A stretch of 40,000 nucleotides of DNA from Neocallimastix lanati (nom. inval.) (GCA_016946835.1 JACVTC010000041.1:772501-812500), one strand, 5' to 3'. Positions 22,191-39,489 are shown, counted from the first letter of the stretch. Notes: generated by a model from the sequence alone, not told the origin. Program-made: numbers and translations.

Positions 22191-23855
22191 TTATATACTA
22201 AGATTTTTTGGAATAAAATTTTTTGCCTTTAACCAAGAGAGGCATTGACGACTCCAGGTTTCGGTTGTAGTTTCACCTGTTTCTTGCATTAAAGTGTAAG
22301 GTCCACTACCATCTCCAAACAAGTGTAATTCAGCATTGGCACCGGCCTTCTTCCATTCCATGAATAAGGCGACGAGACCGGCAGCAACATTAGGATGTTC
22401 AACACGAGACATAATCAATAATGGTGGAGCATTGGCTGGTACAGTGACTGGCATTAAAGAGGGTCCAAAGTTTGTAATAATGAAGTTAGGACGTTCTGAA
22501 TCATCGGATGCAGTCATAGAAGCTTGAATGGCGACACCACCACCAGCAGAGAAACCAAGATAACCAATCTTTTTGGAATCAATATTCCATTCATTAGCAT
22601 GCTCTCTAATCATACGAAGAGCTGCTCTACCATCCTTGCCAGCCATTTCAATCACGGCATCACCATGTTCATCATGTAATGGATTTGCATCAGCTTTAGG
22701 GAAATTGTCAGGATGAGTAACATCTACCGTTGGGGGCATTTGTCCTTGAGCTCCGGCCTTATTTAAATGATAACGTAATCCAATGGCAGCAATACCATGG
22801 GCATTTAAAAAGGATGCCATCTCTTTGACATCACTATCCCATGAAAGTACTCTCATACCACCTCCTGGACATAATACTACAGCACAGCCATTGGCAATAT
22901 CTTTATTGGGAAGATAAACTTCGATGGCTGGCTTATCCATATCACTAAGTTGTTGACTATCGCTAGAAGGAAGGAAAAATTGCATTGGTGTTGATTGTAC
23001 TGGTTGTGAATTTTGTGTTGGTTGAGTTGGTTTAATAGTTTGTGTTGGTTTTTCAGGTTGCTGAATTACTTCTTTTGGTTTTTTCTCTATACCACACCAT
23101 TGTTCATTTTCAACACCCCATTCAAAACCATCGTCATCTGTAAAAACAACCGTATTACCATCACAACATGGATAATCTAATTTATTTAATTTCATAATAA
23201 TATATTAAAACGTTAATATAATTTTCACAAAAAAAAATTTTTTTCAAAAATTATAATTTATATACCTGGAAGAGACCAGCACGAAGATTCAGTACACTTT
23301 TCTTCATTTATACCACACCAATTATCATTTTCAATACCCCATTTTCCTTTTTCTTTTTTTTTTTTTTTTAAATTTATTAGTATATAAAAATATTATTAAC
23401 ATTTTATATTAAAATTATTATTTTTTAAAAGTATTTTTTATATTATCACTCCTCATATATATTATTTAATATTTTAATTATATATAATTTTTACTATTTT
23501 TTATTTTCTAATATTTTTATTTATATTTTCTATTTTTTTTTTTTTTTTATAATTTAATATTTGTCATTATATTTACATTTATTACTTTTATATTTATATT
23601 TTTTTTATTACATTACATTTTATTAATTTATTTATATTTATTTTTTTTATTTTGTTTTTTAAATATTAATTAAAAAAAAAAAAGTATGAATTAGTACAAT
23701 AAGTAAAAAACTTAATTATACATACCATCTGTAGTAGTAGGACTACAAGTATCTTCACAACATGGATAACCATAACTAGTTGACCAACAAGTATTAGCTG
23801 ATTTAGTAAAGCCAACTAAACCTGACACAAAAGCAATAATTAAAAACTTTTTCAT
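22191..23855 (-). CDS. secreted double-dockerin esterase-fold protein (cellulosomal)
   Basis: Three exons join in phase: 23855-23726, 23346-23266 and 23176-22191 (introns of 379 and 89 bases, GTATGT..AG and GTATAT..TTAG), giving 398 residues. Residues 1-20 are a signal peptide ([20 protein letters not shown]). Two fungal dockerin (CBM10-type) modules follow: [12 protein letters not shown]...[13 protein letters not shown] and SCWSLPDYPCC...[13 protein letters not shown]. Then come a Pro/Thr/Gln linker (about 111-135) and an alpha/beta-hydrolase domain like acetyl-xylan esterase/BD-FAE proteins. PGGG (174-177) is the oxyanion loop, and GFSAGG puts the nucleophile Ser at 280. Dockerins would anchor it to the cellulosome scaffold for hemicellulose deacylation. 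Oddly, the usual acidic residue is an Asn/Glu stretch (SRVEHPNV) and the usual GGHGF His loop reads GDGSGPY, with no His. The ATG at 23195 is intronic and not the start. Confidence 0.9.
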
Positions 23856-24463
23856 TTTGATAATTTAATTCTTTATTTATTTATTTATTTTTTATTTTTT
23901 TTTTTTTTTTTATTATTATTATCACTATTTTATTAAAGAGAATTTTTTATTATTATTGTAATTTAAGATATTTTTTCTTAAATTATATTTTATTTTTAAA
24001 ATGAATTTATTTTTATTAATAATTAGGGAAATTTGGTAACTTTTATATTATTCTCCTTTTCTTTTTCAATATTAAAATGCTTTTAACCCAATTACAATTA
24101 TAATATTTTTGTATCTTTTTTTTTATAAAAATAAATTTGATTTTTATCCTTAATAATTTACATAATAATTAATCTTTTTTTGATTTTCAAGGAAAAACAA
24201 ATTATTAATATAAATTAATAAACTTTAATTATTATTATTTTTGATTATTATTTAAAATATTTATAAACAAATAATAATAAAGTTTTTAAAAAGATTATAT
24301 GATATATTTAATATTATTAAGCAAGGTTTCACAAACTTCAATTATAGGTTAATATCATTTTATTCATTTTTCAAATGATATGGATACATAAATCATGTGA
24401 TAATATTATTGATAGGTGAAAATTTATGTAAATGTGTATGTAATCATAAATTTATTTACTTAC

Positions 24464-24601
24464 TGTTACATTAAAAGAATTTAGGAATTTAATAAATAGA
24501 AAAAGAGGCTTTAAATATTGATATAAAACAAATGTTACATTAAAAGAATTTAGGAATTTAATAAATAGAAAAAGAGGCTTTAAATATTGATATAAAACAA
24601 A
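24464..24601. repeat. perfect 69-bp tandem duplication
   Basis: 24464-24532 and 24533-24601 are identical by eye (both begin TGTTACATTAAAAGAATTTA and end ATTGATATAAAACAAA). The absence of differences points to a very recent event. Confidence 0.95.
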
Positions 24602-25487
24602 TATGTGTAGTAACATATTTGTATATTTAATAATAATTATTAAATATTAAATTTATATCTTTTTGATAATAATTATTTTATTTTATTTTATTTCAATATG
24701 TATTATTATAATTATAATAATTATAATACTTTATTTCATATAAAATTTATATAGTTCTATATATTAGAATATATAATTAATATATTACCTATTTCTTATA
24801 AATTAAATTATTTATATTAGAAATAGAGGACTCGCTTGTAAACTTTTAGGAATTAGAATTATTATTTCAATGGTACGAATTTATAATTTTATTAATAAAA
24901 TTTACTAAACTACCATTATTTAAAACCCACTGCTTATAAATTATTGCACATAAAAGTCCCGCATATCAATATTATGGTCATGTGTATAAACATAAATTCT
25001 ATAAAAAAATATTATAAATTTTATTGTTTGTTTTTTACCTAATAAAATTAAAAAAAAAAAAAACTTTTTTTTAATGGATGCAAGTATTAAAAAAGTATTT
25101 AAAAAAGAGATCTTTTTTGAATGAAATTTTAATTTAAAAAAATATATATAGTATTTTATAACAAAGATAAAATATATAAGAAATAAAATAAAATAACAAT
25201 AACACAAAAAAAAGAAAAAAAATAACAAGAATAAAGTAAATAAAAATGGAAATAAAATGAGAAATAAAAAAGTAAATAAATTAAAAAAATTTTATATAAA
25301 CGAAAAGAAATGAAATAAATGATATAAAAACAAAATAAATAAAGAGATGAAATAAAAAAAAAAAAATGAAAATATATTATATATATATTAATATAATTAA
25401 AGATTAATAAAATAAAAATTTTTATTTATGATATTTGAAATAAAATTGTATTCAAATAATATTTATATTATAAAGAATATATATATA

Positions 25488-25518
<31 letters not shown>

Positions 25519-26233
25519 ATACATTAATTTACAAATTTTTTTTTTTTAACCTGTATTTCTTCTTTAAATAAAAAGGAAGATATCAAGTTTTATTTATATA
25601 AATTGTTTTTATTAATAAAAGTAACATAGATAAGAGAAAATATAATAAACAATAATAAATTTAGAGATATTTAAAATAGAAAATAAAATTATTATATAAA
25701 AAATGCAAAAAATAATAAATTTGAAAAACATTCTAAAGTTTTTAGTCTTAAAATACAAAATAATAAGAATAAGAAGTATAAGAATAAGAATAAGAATAAT
25801 AATTAATAGTATAGTGTATTATTAACTGGATTTGCTTTTATATACTTACTAAAAATATACAAAATAAATGTATATATTAAAAAAAAAAAAAAAAAAAGGA
25901 AATTGAAGATTGATTATAAAAATGAATATCTTTACAATAAAAATGGTTATATAAAATCAAGTTCAATTAATTATTATTTTTATTTCATTTATTTTTTCCT
26001 AATTTTTTTATTACTAGTATTACGTAAATTGTATATGGTTTTTTGTTATATATAGTAGATTTGAGGAAACTTATTTTTATTTTTGATTTATTATTACTTA
26101 TCGTTAATGAATACAAATGTATAAATATAACCATCATCATTTTGATATTTAAATTATAAATACTTTTTAATTTAAAGTAAAAAAATAAAAATAATATTAA
26201 CATATATATCATGTAATATGATGTTTTTTTACT

Positions 26234-26297
26234 TAGTTATTTCAGGAAATGATAATGATAAAATGTAGTTATTTCAGGAAATGATAATGATAAAATG
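26234..26297. repeat. 32-bp tandem duplication
   Basis: TAGTTATTTCAGGAAATGAT and the following 12 bases occur twice at 26234-26265 and 26266-26297, followed by related GATGATGATGAAATGTG sequence. Confidence 0.85.
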
Positions 26298-27034
26298 TGA
26301 AAATGATGATGATGAAATGTGCAAAATATGATGTATATGATGTATTTTTTCTCTTTGTCATGTTATATTCATCGCTTGTTCATTCGTTCTGCATGTATTA
26401 ATATCGCCATATATAAATACGTAAATCGCATATATATACAATTGCAATATAACTAAAAATAATATTAACAGAAATAGTAATAATTATTATAATAATTAAG
26501 TGTAAAAATTCGACATTTATATTAACCACAACAAGGTGATATATATATATATTTTTTTATATAAAATCTTAAATAATACATTTAAAATAGGTAATTTAAA
26601 TATATGAAATGAACAAAGTAGATTCTAATAAACAACATTAATAAATTTTTCTTTGGATATGTAAAATTATTCTTTAAAATTTCTAAAAAAAAAAAAAAAA
26701 AATTAAATTAAATGAAATTTAATATATTTATTTATAAATAATAAACAAATATAATCACTACTAATAATTATTGTATTAATATTCATTTTATGTAAGTATT
26801 TTATATATAAATATTTGTTATTAATAATGAATTTCAACTATTATCAATACATTTAAAAAATTATGAATAATCATATAATATATATTTAAATAATTCTGTA
26901 AATTATAGAATGTTATTTATAAAAATAAAAATAAAAAAAATAAATAAATAAATATAAAAATAAATAAATAAAAATATATATTATTAATTTTGTCTAAATT
27001 TAGTAAAATTGTATATTTAATTAAAATTAAAATT

Positions 27035-27073
<39 letters not shown>

Positions 27074-27616
27074 TTTTCGAGGTTTATATTTTTTATACTT
27101 TAAAATTTATATATCAAAAAGTATCAATGAAATTATTATTACAAATGTAATAAACCTTTAAAATATATGAAAAATGACATCAATTATTATTATTAATTAT
27201 TTATTTATACTAAAGTATATTATTTTTTCTTTTTATTGTTTTTATTATTATTATTATTATTATTTTATTACTATTTTCCTTTTTGTTGTATATATCATTA
27301 TTATTATCATTATTTATTTAATATTTAATATCTTTTAAAATTATTTTATTATTTTTATTACTACAAATTTAATAATATATGGCCTGACTAGTTTATTATT
27401 GATTATATTTAATGATTATGATTGAATTATATTATTTTATAATTATAAATAATTATTTTATTTAGTATCATTTTATTATAATGAGTAAAATTGAAATAAA
27501 AGGCTTTCAATTTCAATTTTTATTCTTCTTTTAATATTATTATTTTTATTATATTTATTTTATTATATTATAGCATAATAAAAGCTATAAAAAATTTTTG
27601 TACTACATTTTCTTAT

Positions 27617-27652
<36 letters not shown>

Positions 27653-29572
27653 GATATATTTTTTTTTATTACGATGATTATTTGATAATATTTATTATCA
27701 ACTAATAATTGATAATAAATAGTAATTAATTGTTAATAATTAATGATTTAATTTAAACTGTGATATAAATATTAATAAATAAATATTAAATATATTTATT
27801 AATGGTAATGATTTACCTTAATATCAATAATATATTCGTTTGATGTTATTAAACAATAAAAGGAAATAATAATAATATTATTATTATATATTTTTATAAA
27901 AAATCCTAAGATTATATTTATTTAATTATATATTTTAAGTATTTACTATTTAAATTATTTTTATTTTATTTATTCCAGTTGATAGATATTGTATCATCAT
28001 TTTAAAATGCATTGAAGTAAATATATATTCACTTTAATTAATTTTTCAAAATAATAAATTAAAAAGAACAATATATTATATTATAGTTGAATATATAGTA
28101 AACCCATAATTTAATTAATTTTTCTTGTTTTTAAAGTTTAATAATACTTATATTTAAAAAAAAAAAAAAATTTTAATGTTAATTTTAATTAAATAATATT
28201 TAAAAATTTAATTATATGTTATCTTTTTTCCTTCATTAATTTTTATACTTTCTCAAAAAAAAAAAAAAAATTAATTATTGGAAATAATTAAAATTATACT
28301 TTAATGTAACATATTTTATTAATTTTTTATTTTATTACTCATAAGCTATTATTTATTAAATAAAAAAAAAAAAAAAAAAAAAAAAAAATAGGTAGAAAAG
28401 AAAGTTTTAAAATTAAATAAAGTATTTTTTTCTACTAAAAAAAAAAAAAAAAAAAAGATAATTATAATTATTAATGAATATTATAATTATAGAAAAAAAA
28501 ATAATGTTTAATAAATAAAAATATATTTAATAATATGAAATATAAAATAACTATATTGTAAAATATTTCAATAATGTTTTAAATTATTTTTTCTAAAAGA
28601 GAAAATAAAAAAAAAAAAAAAGTTTATTTTTTGAACTATTAAACTATAATTTATTATTAAATTATTGTAATATGAACTAAAGAGTTTCCTTCTATTTGCT
28701 TAATTATAATATTTTAGTGGTAAGTCATTTTCTTATTATTATAAATGAATTTTCTAAATAATGACTAATAAATTTTAAATAGAATTCTATTTGTATAGAA
28801 TTTTTTTCTTTCAATAATTATTTTTTTTTCTTTAAAATATTTTACTAATACTCTTTTTTTTAAAACTTTATATAATAATATTATTATTATTACCATTATT
28901 ATTATTACCATTATTATCATTATTATTATAATTTTCATTATTATTGTTATTATTATTATTATTATTATATTTTTATAAAATTTGAATTTTGCAATTTATT
29001 AATCTAAAAAGGTTTAAAAAATAAATCCATAAAAGTAAAAAATACAAAATTATTAATTATCAAATCTTTTAAATTTTTTCTGTCTTTCAGAATCTTATTA
29101 TTTATAAATAGAATTAACCAACATAGGAAATCTGGATTTCAAATAAATAAAATAAAATTTCATAATATAATAAAATATATTAAAAAGTTTAAAGTATTCT
29201 TTTTAATATAATTTTGTGAATAATAATAAATATATTGTACTTCAACAGTTTTACTTTTTTTTTTTTTAAAAAAAAAAAAAAAATACACATATATACATAT
29301 ATATATGTATATACTATATTTTTTCTTTTTTTAAAAAAATTCTAAGTTTTCTAATTCTAACAATAGCTATAAATAGTTTATTTAATTGATTGTATATACA
29401 TATTTATAATTAATTATATAATTATAATACATTTATGTATATTATGTATATTAAAGTATTTACTTTTTTTTCTAATATTATTTAATAAAAGTAATTAAAT
29501 TATATGTTATAAAAATAATAGTATAATAAAGTTAAAATAATATAAAATTTAATAAAAGTAATCCAGTAAAAA

Positions 29573-34455
<4,883 letters not shown>

Positions 34456-34621
34456 TTAAAAGAAAAGAGTAAAAAATAAAAAAAATGAAACAGCAAATGA
34501 AGAAGGAAATGATAATATAAAAATGACAAGAAAATATACATATATCTTTTTTATTTTTTCATAGTAGTATATAAATTTAATTAACGTAATTTAATACATT
34601 TATATTATTTTAATATATATA

Positions 34622-34678
<57 letters not shown>

Positions 34679-34816
34679 CACAATAATTTATATTTAATTC
34701 ATTTTATTAAATATATATTCAATTCAAATATTTAAAATAGTACATTCAAAATTTTCCTATAAATTGACATCATCAAAAGCCAATATTAAGACTTTTTTAA
34801 TAAAATAAAATAAAAA

Positions 34817-34864
<48 letters not shown>

Positions 34865-35397
34865 TAAAAATAAAAATAAAAAAAATAAAAATAAAAATAA
34901 AAATAAAAACAATAAAAACTAACATTAATTAAAATGAAATTAAAATTAAATATATAAAAAAAATTTTTTGTTTTTTTTTAATTTTAGTTTTTATTAGTTT
35001 TTTTCAATAGTTTAAATAATATCATATAATATAGCCTATAATAATTAATAATTTATTTTTAATATAAAACAAAAATATATATGTAAATATATATATATTT
35101 GTTTTTAAGTGATTTTTTAAATTTTTTTTTTTTTTAACTCCTTTTTATTTTTTATTTTTAATTTTTTTATTTAGTATTTTAATTATATATGTAATTGTAT
35201 TTTGATTTAATTTTTCATTTTAAAATTTACATAAAATAAATAAATAAATATTAAATAAAAAAATAAAGATAAAAAATAAAAAATTATAATATACGTATAA
35301 AAATTAATATATCATTTATTCTGCATTTTTTTTTATTTAATTCTATACTCTTCCTTTTAACATTATTAAGAAATAGTTGAAAAGAAAATTATTCAAG
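34456..35397. other. gene-free region
   Basis: Homopolymer-rich DNA, including a T-run followed by an A-run at about 34636-34679 and an A tract of more than 40 bases near 34819-34861. No coding sequence is seen. Confidence 0.75.
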
Positions 35398-35959
35398 CTT
35401 AGCCTTGAGATTATGATAATAGTATTTATTATTTTATATTGAGTGCTCTTCTTGGCGGGAGTTCAACATATGAAAAAATTAAATTTAATGATGGGAAACA
35501 AAGACAATTAGTTGACAATATTTTTAAAAAAAGTTCAACTTCGTTGACTGTTTTGTATTTGGTGGGAATTACGGAGTTTCTAACAAACGTAATACTGTTA
35601 ATTTGTCGATCTTTTAGATTGATGATGAAATGGTATTCCGTTGAATCTACAGTTGCTAAGAGTGTCGACGTCGATTTGATAAGGCATGGATTTTCACCTC
35701 CCGGTGAAAGATTTGATACAGATTCCTTTGATAACACTAATACTAAAATTATTACTCGCAATAATGAACGTGGTGTTATCATCGATGAATGGGAAAAGTT
35801 AGAAACTATTGCTTCTAACGCACTTTTAAAATTATATAATATATAATATTTTTATTTCATGTATTTTATTCTATATTTAAATCATGTAATTTTATTATTT
35901 TTATAAATTAAATTAGGTTATTCCCTTAGTCTTAAAAAAAAAAAAAAACTTAGCCTTGA
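35398..35959 (+). pseudogene. retroposed gene fragment with target-site duplication
   Basis: An insert (35409-35948) ends in 15 A (35934-35948) and is bracketed by the 11-bp direct repeat CTTAGCCTTGA at 35398-35408 and 35949-35959. Inside, a frame is open from the left boundary to a stop at 35844-35846, about 145 codons, with no ATG near its start. It reads SALLGGSSTYEKIKFNDGKQ, then a hydrophobic segment LTVLYLVGITEFLTNVILLI that could cross a membrane, then DEWEKLETIASNALLKLYNI at the C-terminus. About 90 bases of 3' UTR-like sequence precede the A-tail. G+C is higher than in the flanks. I read it as a 5'-truncated cDNA of a host gene that I cannot identify. The opposite strand is also open over most of it, but the A-tail fixes the direction. 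Confidence 0.65.
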
Positions 35960-36460
35960 ATATCCCAATTTAATTTAGGTTTTAACTGGATTTTAAGATC
36001 AAGATCTGGTTTCAAAGACTATCAGAAATGGTAGAATTTTTGACAATCGTCCGAAAGTCTACCCATGTTGTGGAGAAGGTGAACAATCGTTCATCCATTG
36101 GATATTCGAATGTTCTTCCTTTTCATTATATGGATGTGATTCTTTAGATTTCATCAATGATCTTTTTTATAATATTCAGTGATAAAATAACGACTCTTTT
36201 TTCCTTATTACCTTCCTATTCTATTATATTAGAATATAGATATTTTATCAATAAATATATTTACATATTACACCTAGGTGGAATTTCAGCTTTAAATGAC
36301 CTACAAGTCGATACTGGGGAATGGAGACATTTAAGTTAGGAATAATAGTATTAGTAACCCTATTATATATATTTCATAACACAAATACTGAACAGTTTAA
36401 TTAGTTCCGTTTAAAAAATCTATAGAGAGTAATTCTTTTAATAAGACCTGTATTTTTTAT
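35960..36460 (+). mobile_element. LINE C-terminal fragment (zf-RVT type)
   Basis: The frame around 36045-36180 reads FDNRPKVYPCCGEGEQSFIH followed by WIFECSSFSLYG. This is the Cys/His cluster that follows the reverse transcriptase in many non-LTR elements. A second piece in another frame, ILHLGGISALNDLQVDTGEWRHLS (about 36260-36340), continues the same C-terminal region. Frameshifts and stops show it is dead. No reverse transcriptase precedes it in the expected place; the retrocopy inserted at 35398-35959 lies just upstream. Confidence 0.7.
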
Positions 36461-36829
36461 ATTATTTTATTTTCCTTTTTTTTATTTTTCATATATACAT
36501 ATTTTTTATATCTTTTTTTTTTTTTTTTTAATTTATTTCTATGTCTTTGTTTATTAATATAACCATCTTCTTTGCTATATTATTTATTTTAGCTATTTTA
36601 ATTTCTTTTTTCTTTTTAGTTATGTCGGCATTACAATTTTTATTTTGTAAAATAAAAATAAAATAAATAAATACAAATATATGTATATACATATATATTA
36701 TAACTATTTCTAATTGATTCATTCACTATTTCATTCAGATATTTTGTTCATATAACTTGTTCTAAAAAAATTTTTTTATTATCTTTTAACTACTGCTTAC
36801 AATCAAGAATAAAAACACAAGTCAGACGA
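36461..36829. other. gene-free gap between LINE fragments
   Basis: AT-rich sequence without recognisable coding content separating the two LINE-derived pieces. Confidence 0.55.
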
Positions 36830-38040
36830 TTTTATTATATTGTCACAACAAACTTGTTATTAACTTATTATCAATTACATTCAGTGATTTTAAATACTTT
36901 ATTAATCAATTATCAAAAATTGCAACAGATACTATTGGTCATAGTTTAATTAGTAATTATTGGGCTATGAGTTTTAGACATAATAATAGATTTTTTCAGT
37001 CATGGAATATATCCTATATACCATTTCTGAAATTAAAATACTATTCTATTGATAAAAAAGAATAATAAAACTCCAAGTCTTGATGATATTCTTATTTGAA
37101 TTTACAAAGCAATGTTTTACAGTATAGAATTAGATGAAAAGTATCCCAATGCTGTAAAATATCTTGAAATTTTATTCAATAAAATTTGGGATGTTTCCTT
37201 TCTTTAAAAATGAAATACTGATTCCATTTTTTCTATTCCAAAAAAAAAAAAAGGTTGACCTTTCTAATTGTAATAATTATGGTGGAATTTCATTAATTAA
37301 TGTAGGTTTTTAAAAAAAAAATTAATTCAAAGGTAATTGAAGATTAAATCTTAAAATATGCATTTAAAAATGAATTTATCAGACCTGAACAATTTGGTTT
37401 TAGTAATCATAAAGAATGTATTAGTCTTTATATTTCTATCAGAAAAATCTGTTTAAGCGCTTTCAGACGAATTTGACATTCATCGTGGAGTGCGCCAAGG
37501 GTACCCCCTTTCTCTTATTTTACTTAATTTATTTATTGATAACTTTTTTTTGGTAAATGTAATGAATTTGGTATCAGTATTTGAAATAAAAAAAAAGGAA
37601 AAAGGAAAAAAAAAGTTATGGAGGTTTATCTGCAGATGATATTGTTTTAATTGCTCCCAGTAAGGAGAATATGACTTCACTTCTTTATCATATCTTTAAA
37701 TAGGCTGACAAGAACGAAATGACATTTGGAATAAATATATGTGTAACTATGGTAATAAAATCTCATAACTTTGTTCAAACTTATTCTTTTGAAGATCCTA
37801 CTTTTCTTCCTTAGTATATGTACTCTCTTCCTTAATGTTTCATGTTTTCCATTCATCGATGATTTATTACTTCAACCTGTTAATATACAATCTAAAATCA
37901 GGAAGTCTTTATTTCCATTTTCTAATTTTCTAATAAACAATAAATGTACCTTTAACTTTTTAAAATACATGTTTTACAATCTATTATTATTATCAGTAAA
38001 AGACTTTTATTATGCTTCTTTACTTTTTAATTCTGTCACT
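36830..38040 (+). mobile_element. decayed LINE reverse transcriptase
   Basis: Pieces of a non-LTR reverse transcriptase can be followed across several frames: LDDILI-IYKAM (about 37079-37115), LSNCNNYGGISLI (37261-37298), FIRPEQFGF (about 37375-37402), the GVRQGYPLSL block (37487-37516), and SADDIVLIAPSKENM (37629-37673) with the catalytic Asp pair at 37635-37640. Beyond it, RKSLFPFSNFLINN and LSVKDFYYASLLFNS represent the thumb-side region. Many stops and frameshifts interrupt it. Only about 32 codons separate QFGF from GVRQG, so the segment with the first catalytic Asp (motif A) has been lost. It reads into the end of the opposite-strand recombinase-like gene near 38020-38040. Confidence 0.85.
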
Positions 38041-38874
38041 GATATCAACATACCGCTTAGACATAAATACCGACTGATAATGATGATATAACTTGATCAT
38101 GAATGGCTTATCAACACTTTTGTTATTTTCAAGCATCATCGCTATATCAAGATTGATCAAGATTTCGAAAATAATCCCATTGATGTAATCACTAACCAAA
38201 TTCTTACAATCACAGTTAATCAACAAATTCTTCTTCAAATCCTTTTTCTTCTTTTGATCTTCTTTATCATCATCATCATCATCATTTCTCTTTTGATCAT
38301 CATCATCGTTATCATTATTATCATTACTTTTTTGATCATCTTTATCATTACTTTTTTAATCATCATCATCGTTGTTATCATTATCATTACTTTTTTGATC
38401 ATCGTTGTTATCATCATCATTTCCTTTTTGATCATTATCATCATCATTTCTTTGTTCAAAGTCATCATTATCATCAACATTATTATCAAAATCATTACCA
38501 ACAACATTTCTTTGATCAAAAACATTATCAACATTTGGAGATTTTTGTTCAACAATTTTGTGAGATTTTTGTTCAACAATTTTTTGAGACTTTTGTTCAA
38601 CATTATCACTACCATTATCAACATTGTTATCATCATCAAAATGATGTTTGTGATGATTGTTATCATTATCAACTTTGTTATCATTGTTATCATCATTGTT
38701 CTTGTCAAAAAAATAACGTTTGTGATTTTTGTACGATGTGATACGATTCTTGCAGCGATAATACCTTAATCCGATGTCTTTGTAGAATCGGTTTGAGTCA
38801 CATACCATCGATTGATCACATTTACCACAAACTAATACTGACGACAAATAATTCTCGGTTCTAGTTTGATGATG

Positions 38875-38907
<33 letters not shown>

Positions 38908-39336
38908 GCTACTGATTGTTGTGTACAATAGCTTTTTATTATACCCGTTTGAGATCAGTCTTTGAACAATCAACCATTTGTTAGAACTGAGTTTGTTCCG
39001 ATCGTTGATAATCAAATCTTGATCCATCGTTAAGATCTTCTGGATAATGTTGGTGGTGATAATTCCATTGGATTGATCAAGATGATCATTATCATCATCA
39101 ATCAGTTGTTCAATCAGATTATCATCATCATTGTTGTTTGAAGATTTCTTCTTCCAAATATCTCTTCTCACAATCGAAGTACAACGTTCATCACTTTGAA
39201 GATACTCGCATACTGTTTTGTACGATCCTTTTGCAATGTACTGATCGTAGATCAGATTGACTACGTAACGATTGTTAATCAGAATATCAACAATCTTACT
39301 CGGTTTAGGTTTGTTCTGACAACAATTCTTGTTCAT
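38020..39336 (-). pseudogene. large serine recombinase-like DNA-binding region, no catalytic domain
   Basis: The minus-strand frame opens at ATG 39336. It meets a TAA at 38358-38356 and continues in the same frame to a stop at 38020 (439 codons including both stops). Residues 14-105 (IYDQYIAKGSYKTVCEYLQS and GIITTNIIQKIL) resemble the Recombinase domain of large serine recombinases. Residues 163-200 (YLSSVLVCGKCDQSM ... RYYRCKNR) resemble their zinc-ribbon, with Cys at 170, 173, 179 and 195. The N-terminal resolvase domain with the active Ser is missing; nothing like it lies upstream to 40000. After the zinc ribbon comes a long Asp/Asn-rich repeat zone with three VEQKS-type repeats, then an ordered C-terminus (LLINCDCKNLVSDYINGIIF). 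The stop falls where the repeat DDQKSND reads DD-stop-KSND, so CAA became TAA. G+C is above local average. Assignment rests on motif shape only. Confidence 0.5.
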
Positions 39337-39385
39337 TGTTCAAGAAAAGTAATTGTTCAAGAAAAGTAATTGTTCAAAAAAATCA
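39335..39385. repeat. 17-bp tandem repeat at the recombinase-like gene start
   Basis: ATTGTTCAAGAAAAGTA is present at 39335-39351 and 39352-39368, with a third diverged copy from 39369. Another ATTGTTCAA lies near 39402. They overlap the ATG and its leader on the minus strand. They could be a recognition site of the recombinase or simple slippage. Confidence 0.6.
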
Positions 39386-39489
39386 CAAATCCAATCCAAA
39401 GTATTGTTCAAAAAAAACTCAAAATCCAATCCCAAAAAAAGTAATTAAAGCAATGTTCCAATAAAGTAAGTACAAGAAGTATTCAATCT

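Larger units (their letters stand above)
23856..29572. other. gene desert
   Basis: About 5.7 kb without supported coding sequence. Open frames here are T/A-run artefacts. It holds a perfect 69-bp tandem duplication, a 32-bp tandem duplication, an AT dinucleotide tract (27039-27070), short poly(A) tracts, and TTA/ATT-rich stretches near 27240 and 28890-28970. The stretch around 26340-26440 is slightly richer in G+C (CATCGCTTGTTCATTCGTTC) but no gene is recognisable. Confidence 0.7.

Noticed and set aside
23174-23195. ATG at 23195 as the start of the dockerin esterase
   Set aside because: It splits a dockerin motif (CWS...PCC) and lies in an intron with good splice sites. Joining the upstream exons restores a signal peptide and two complete dockerins.
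24941-26212. Two Phe/Ile/Lys-rich minus-strand frames (24941-25228 and 25985-26212)
   Set aside because: Composition follows the T/A runs, with no motif, no exon-like borders and no codon signal.
35429-35782. Minus-strand 117-codon frame in the retrocopy
   Set aside because: The A-tail and target-site duplication fix the plus strand as the transcript sense.
38235-38769. Hydrophobic plus-strand frame and Met/Ile-rich minus-strand frame
   Set aside because: Both are shadows of the GAT/AAT-rich repeats that code for Asp/Asn in the recombinase-like frame. That frame has ordered flanking domains; the others do not.
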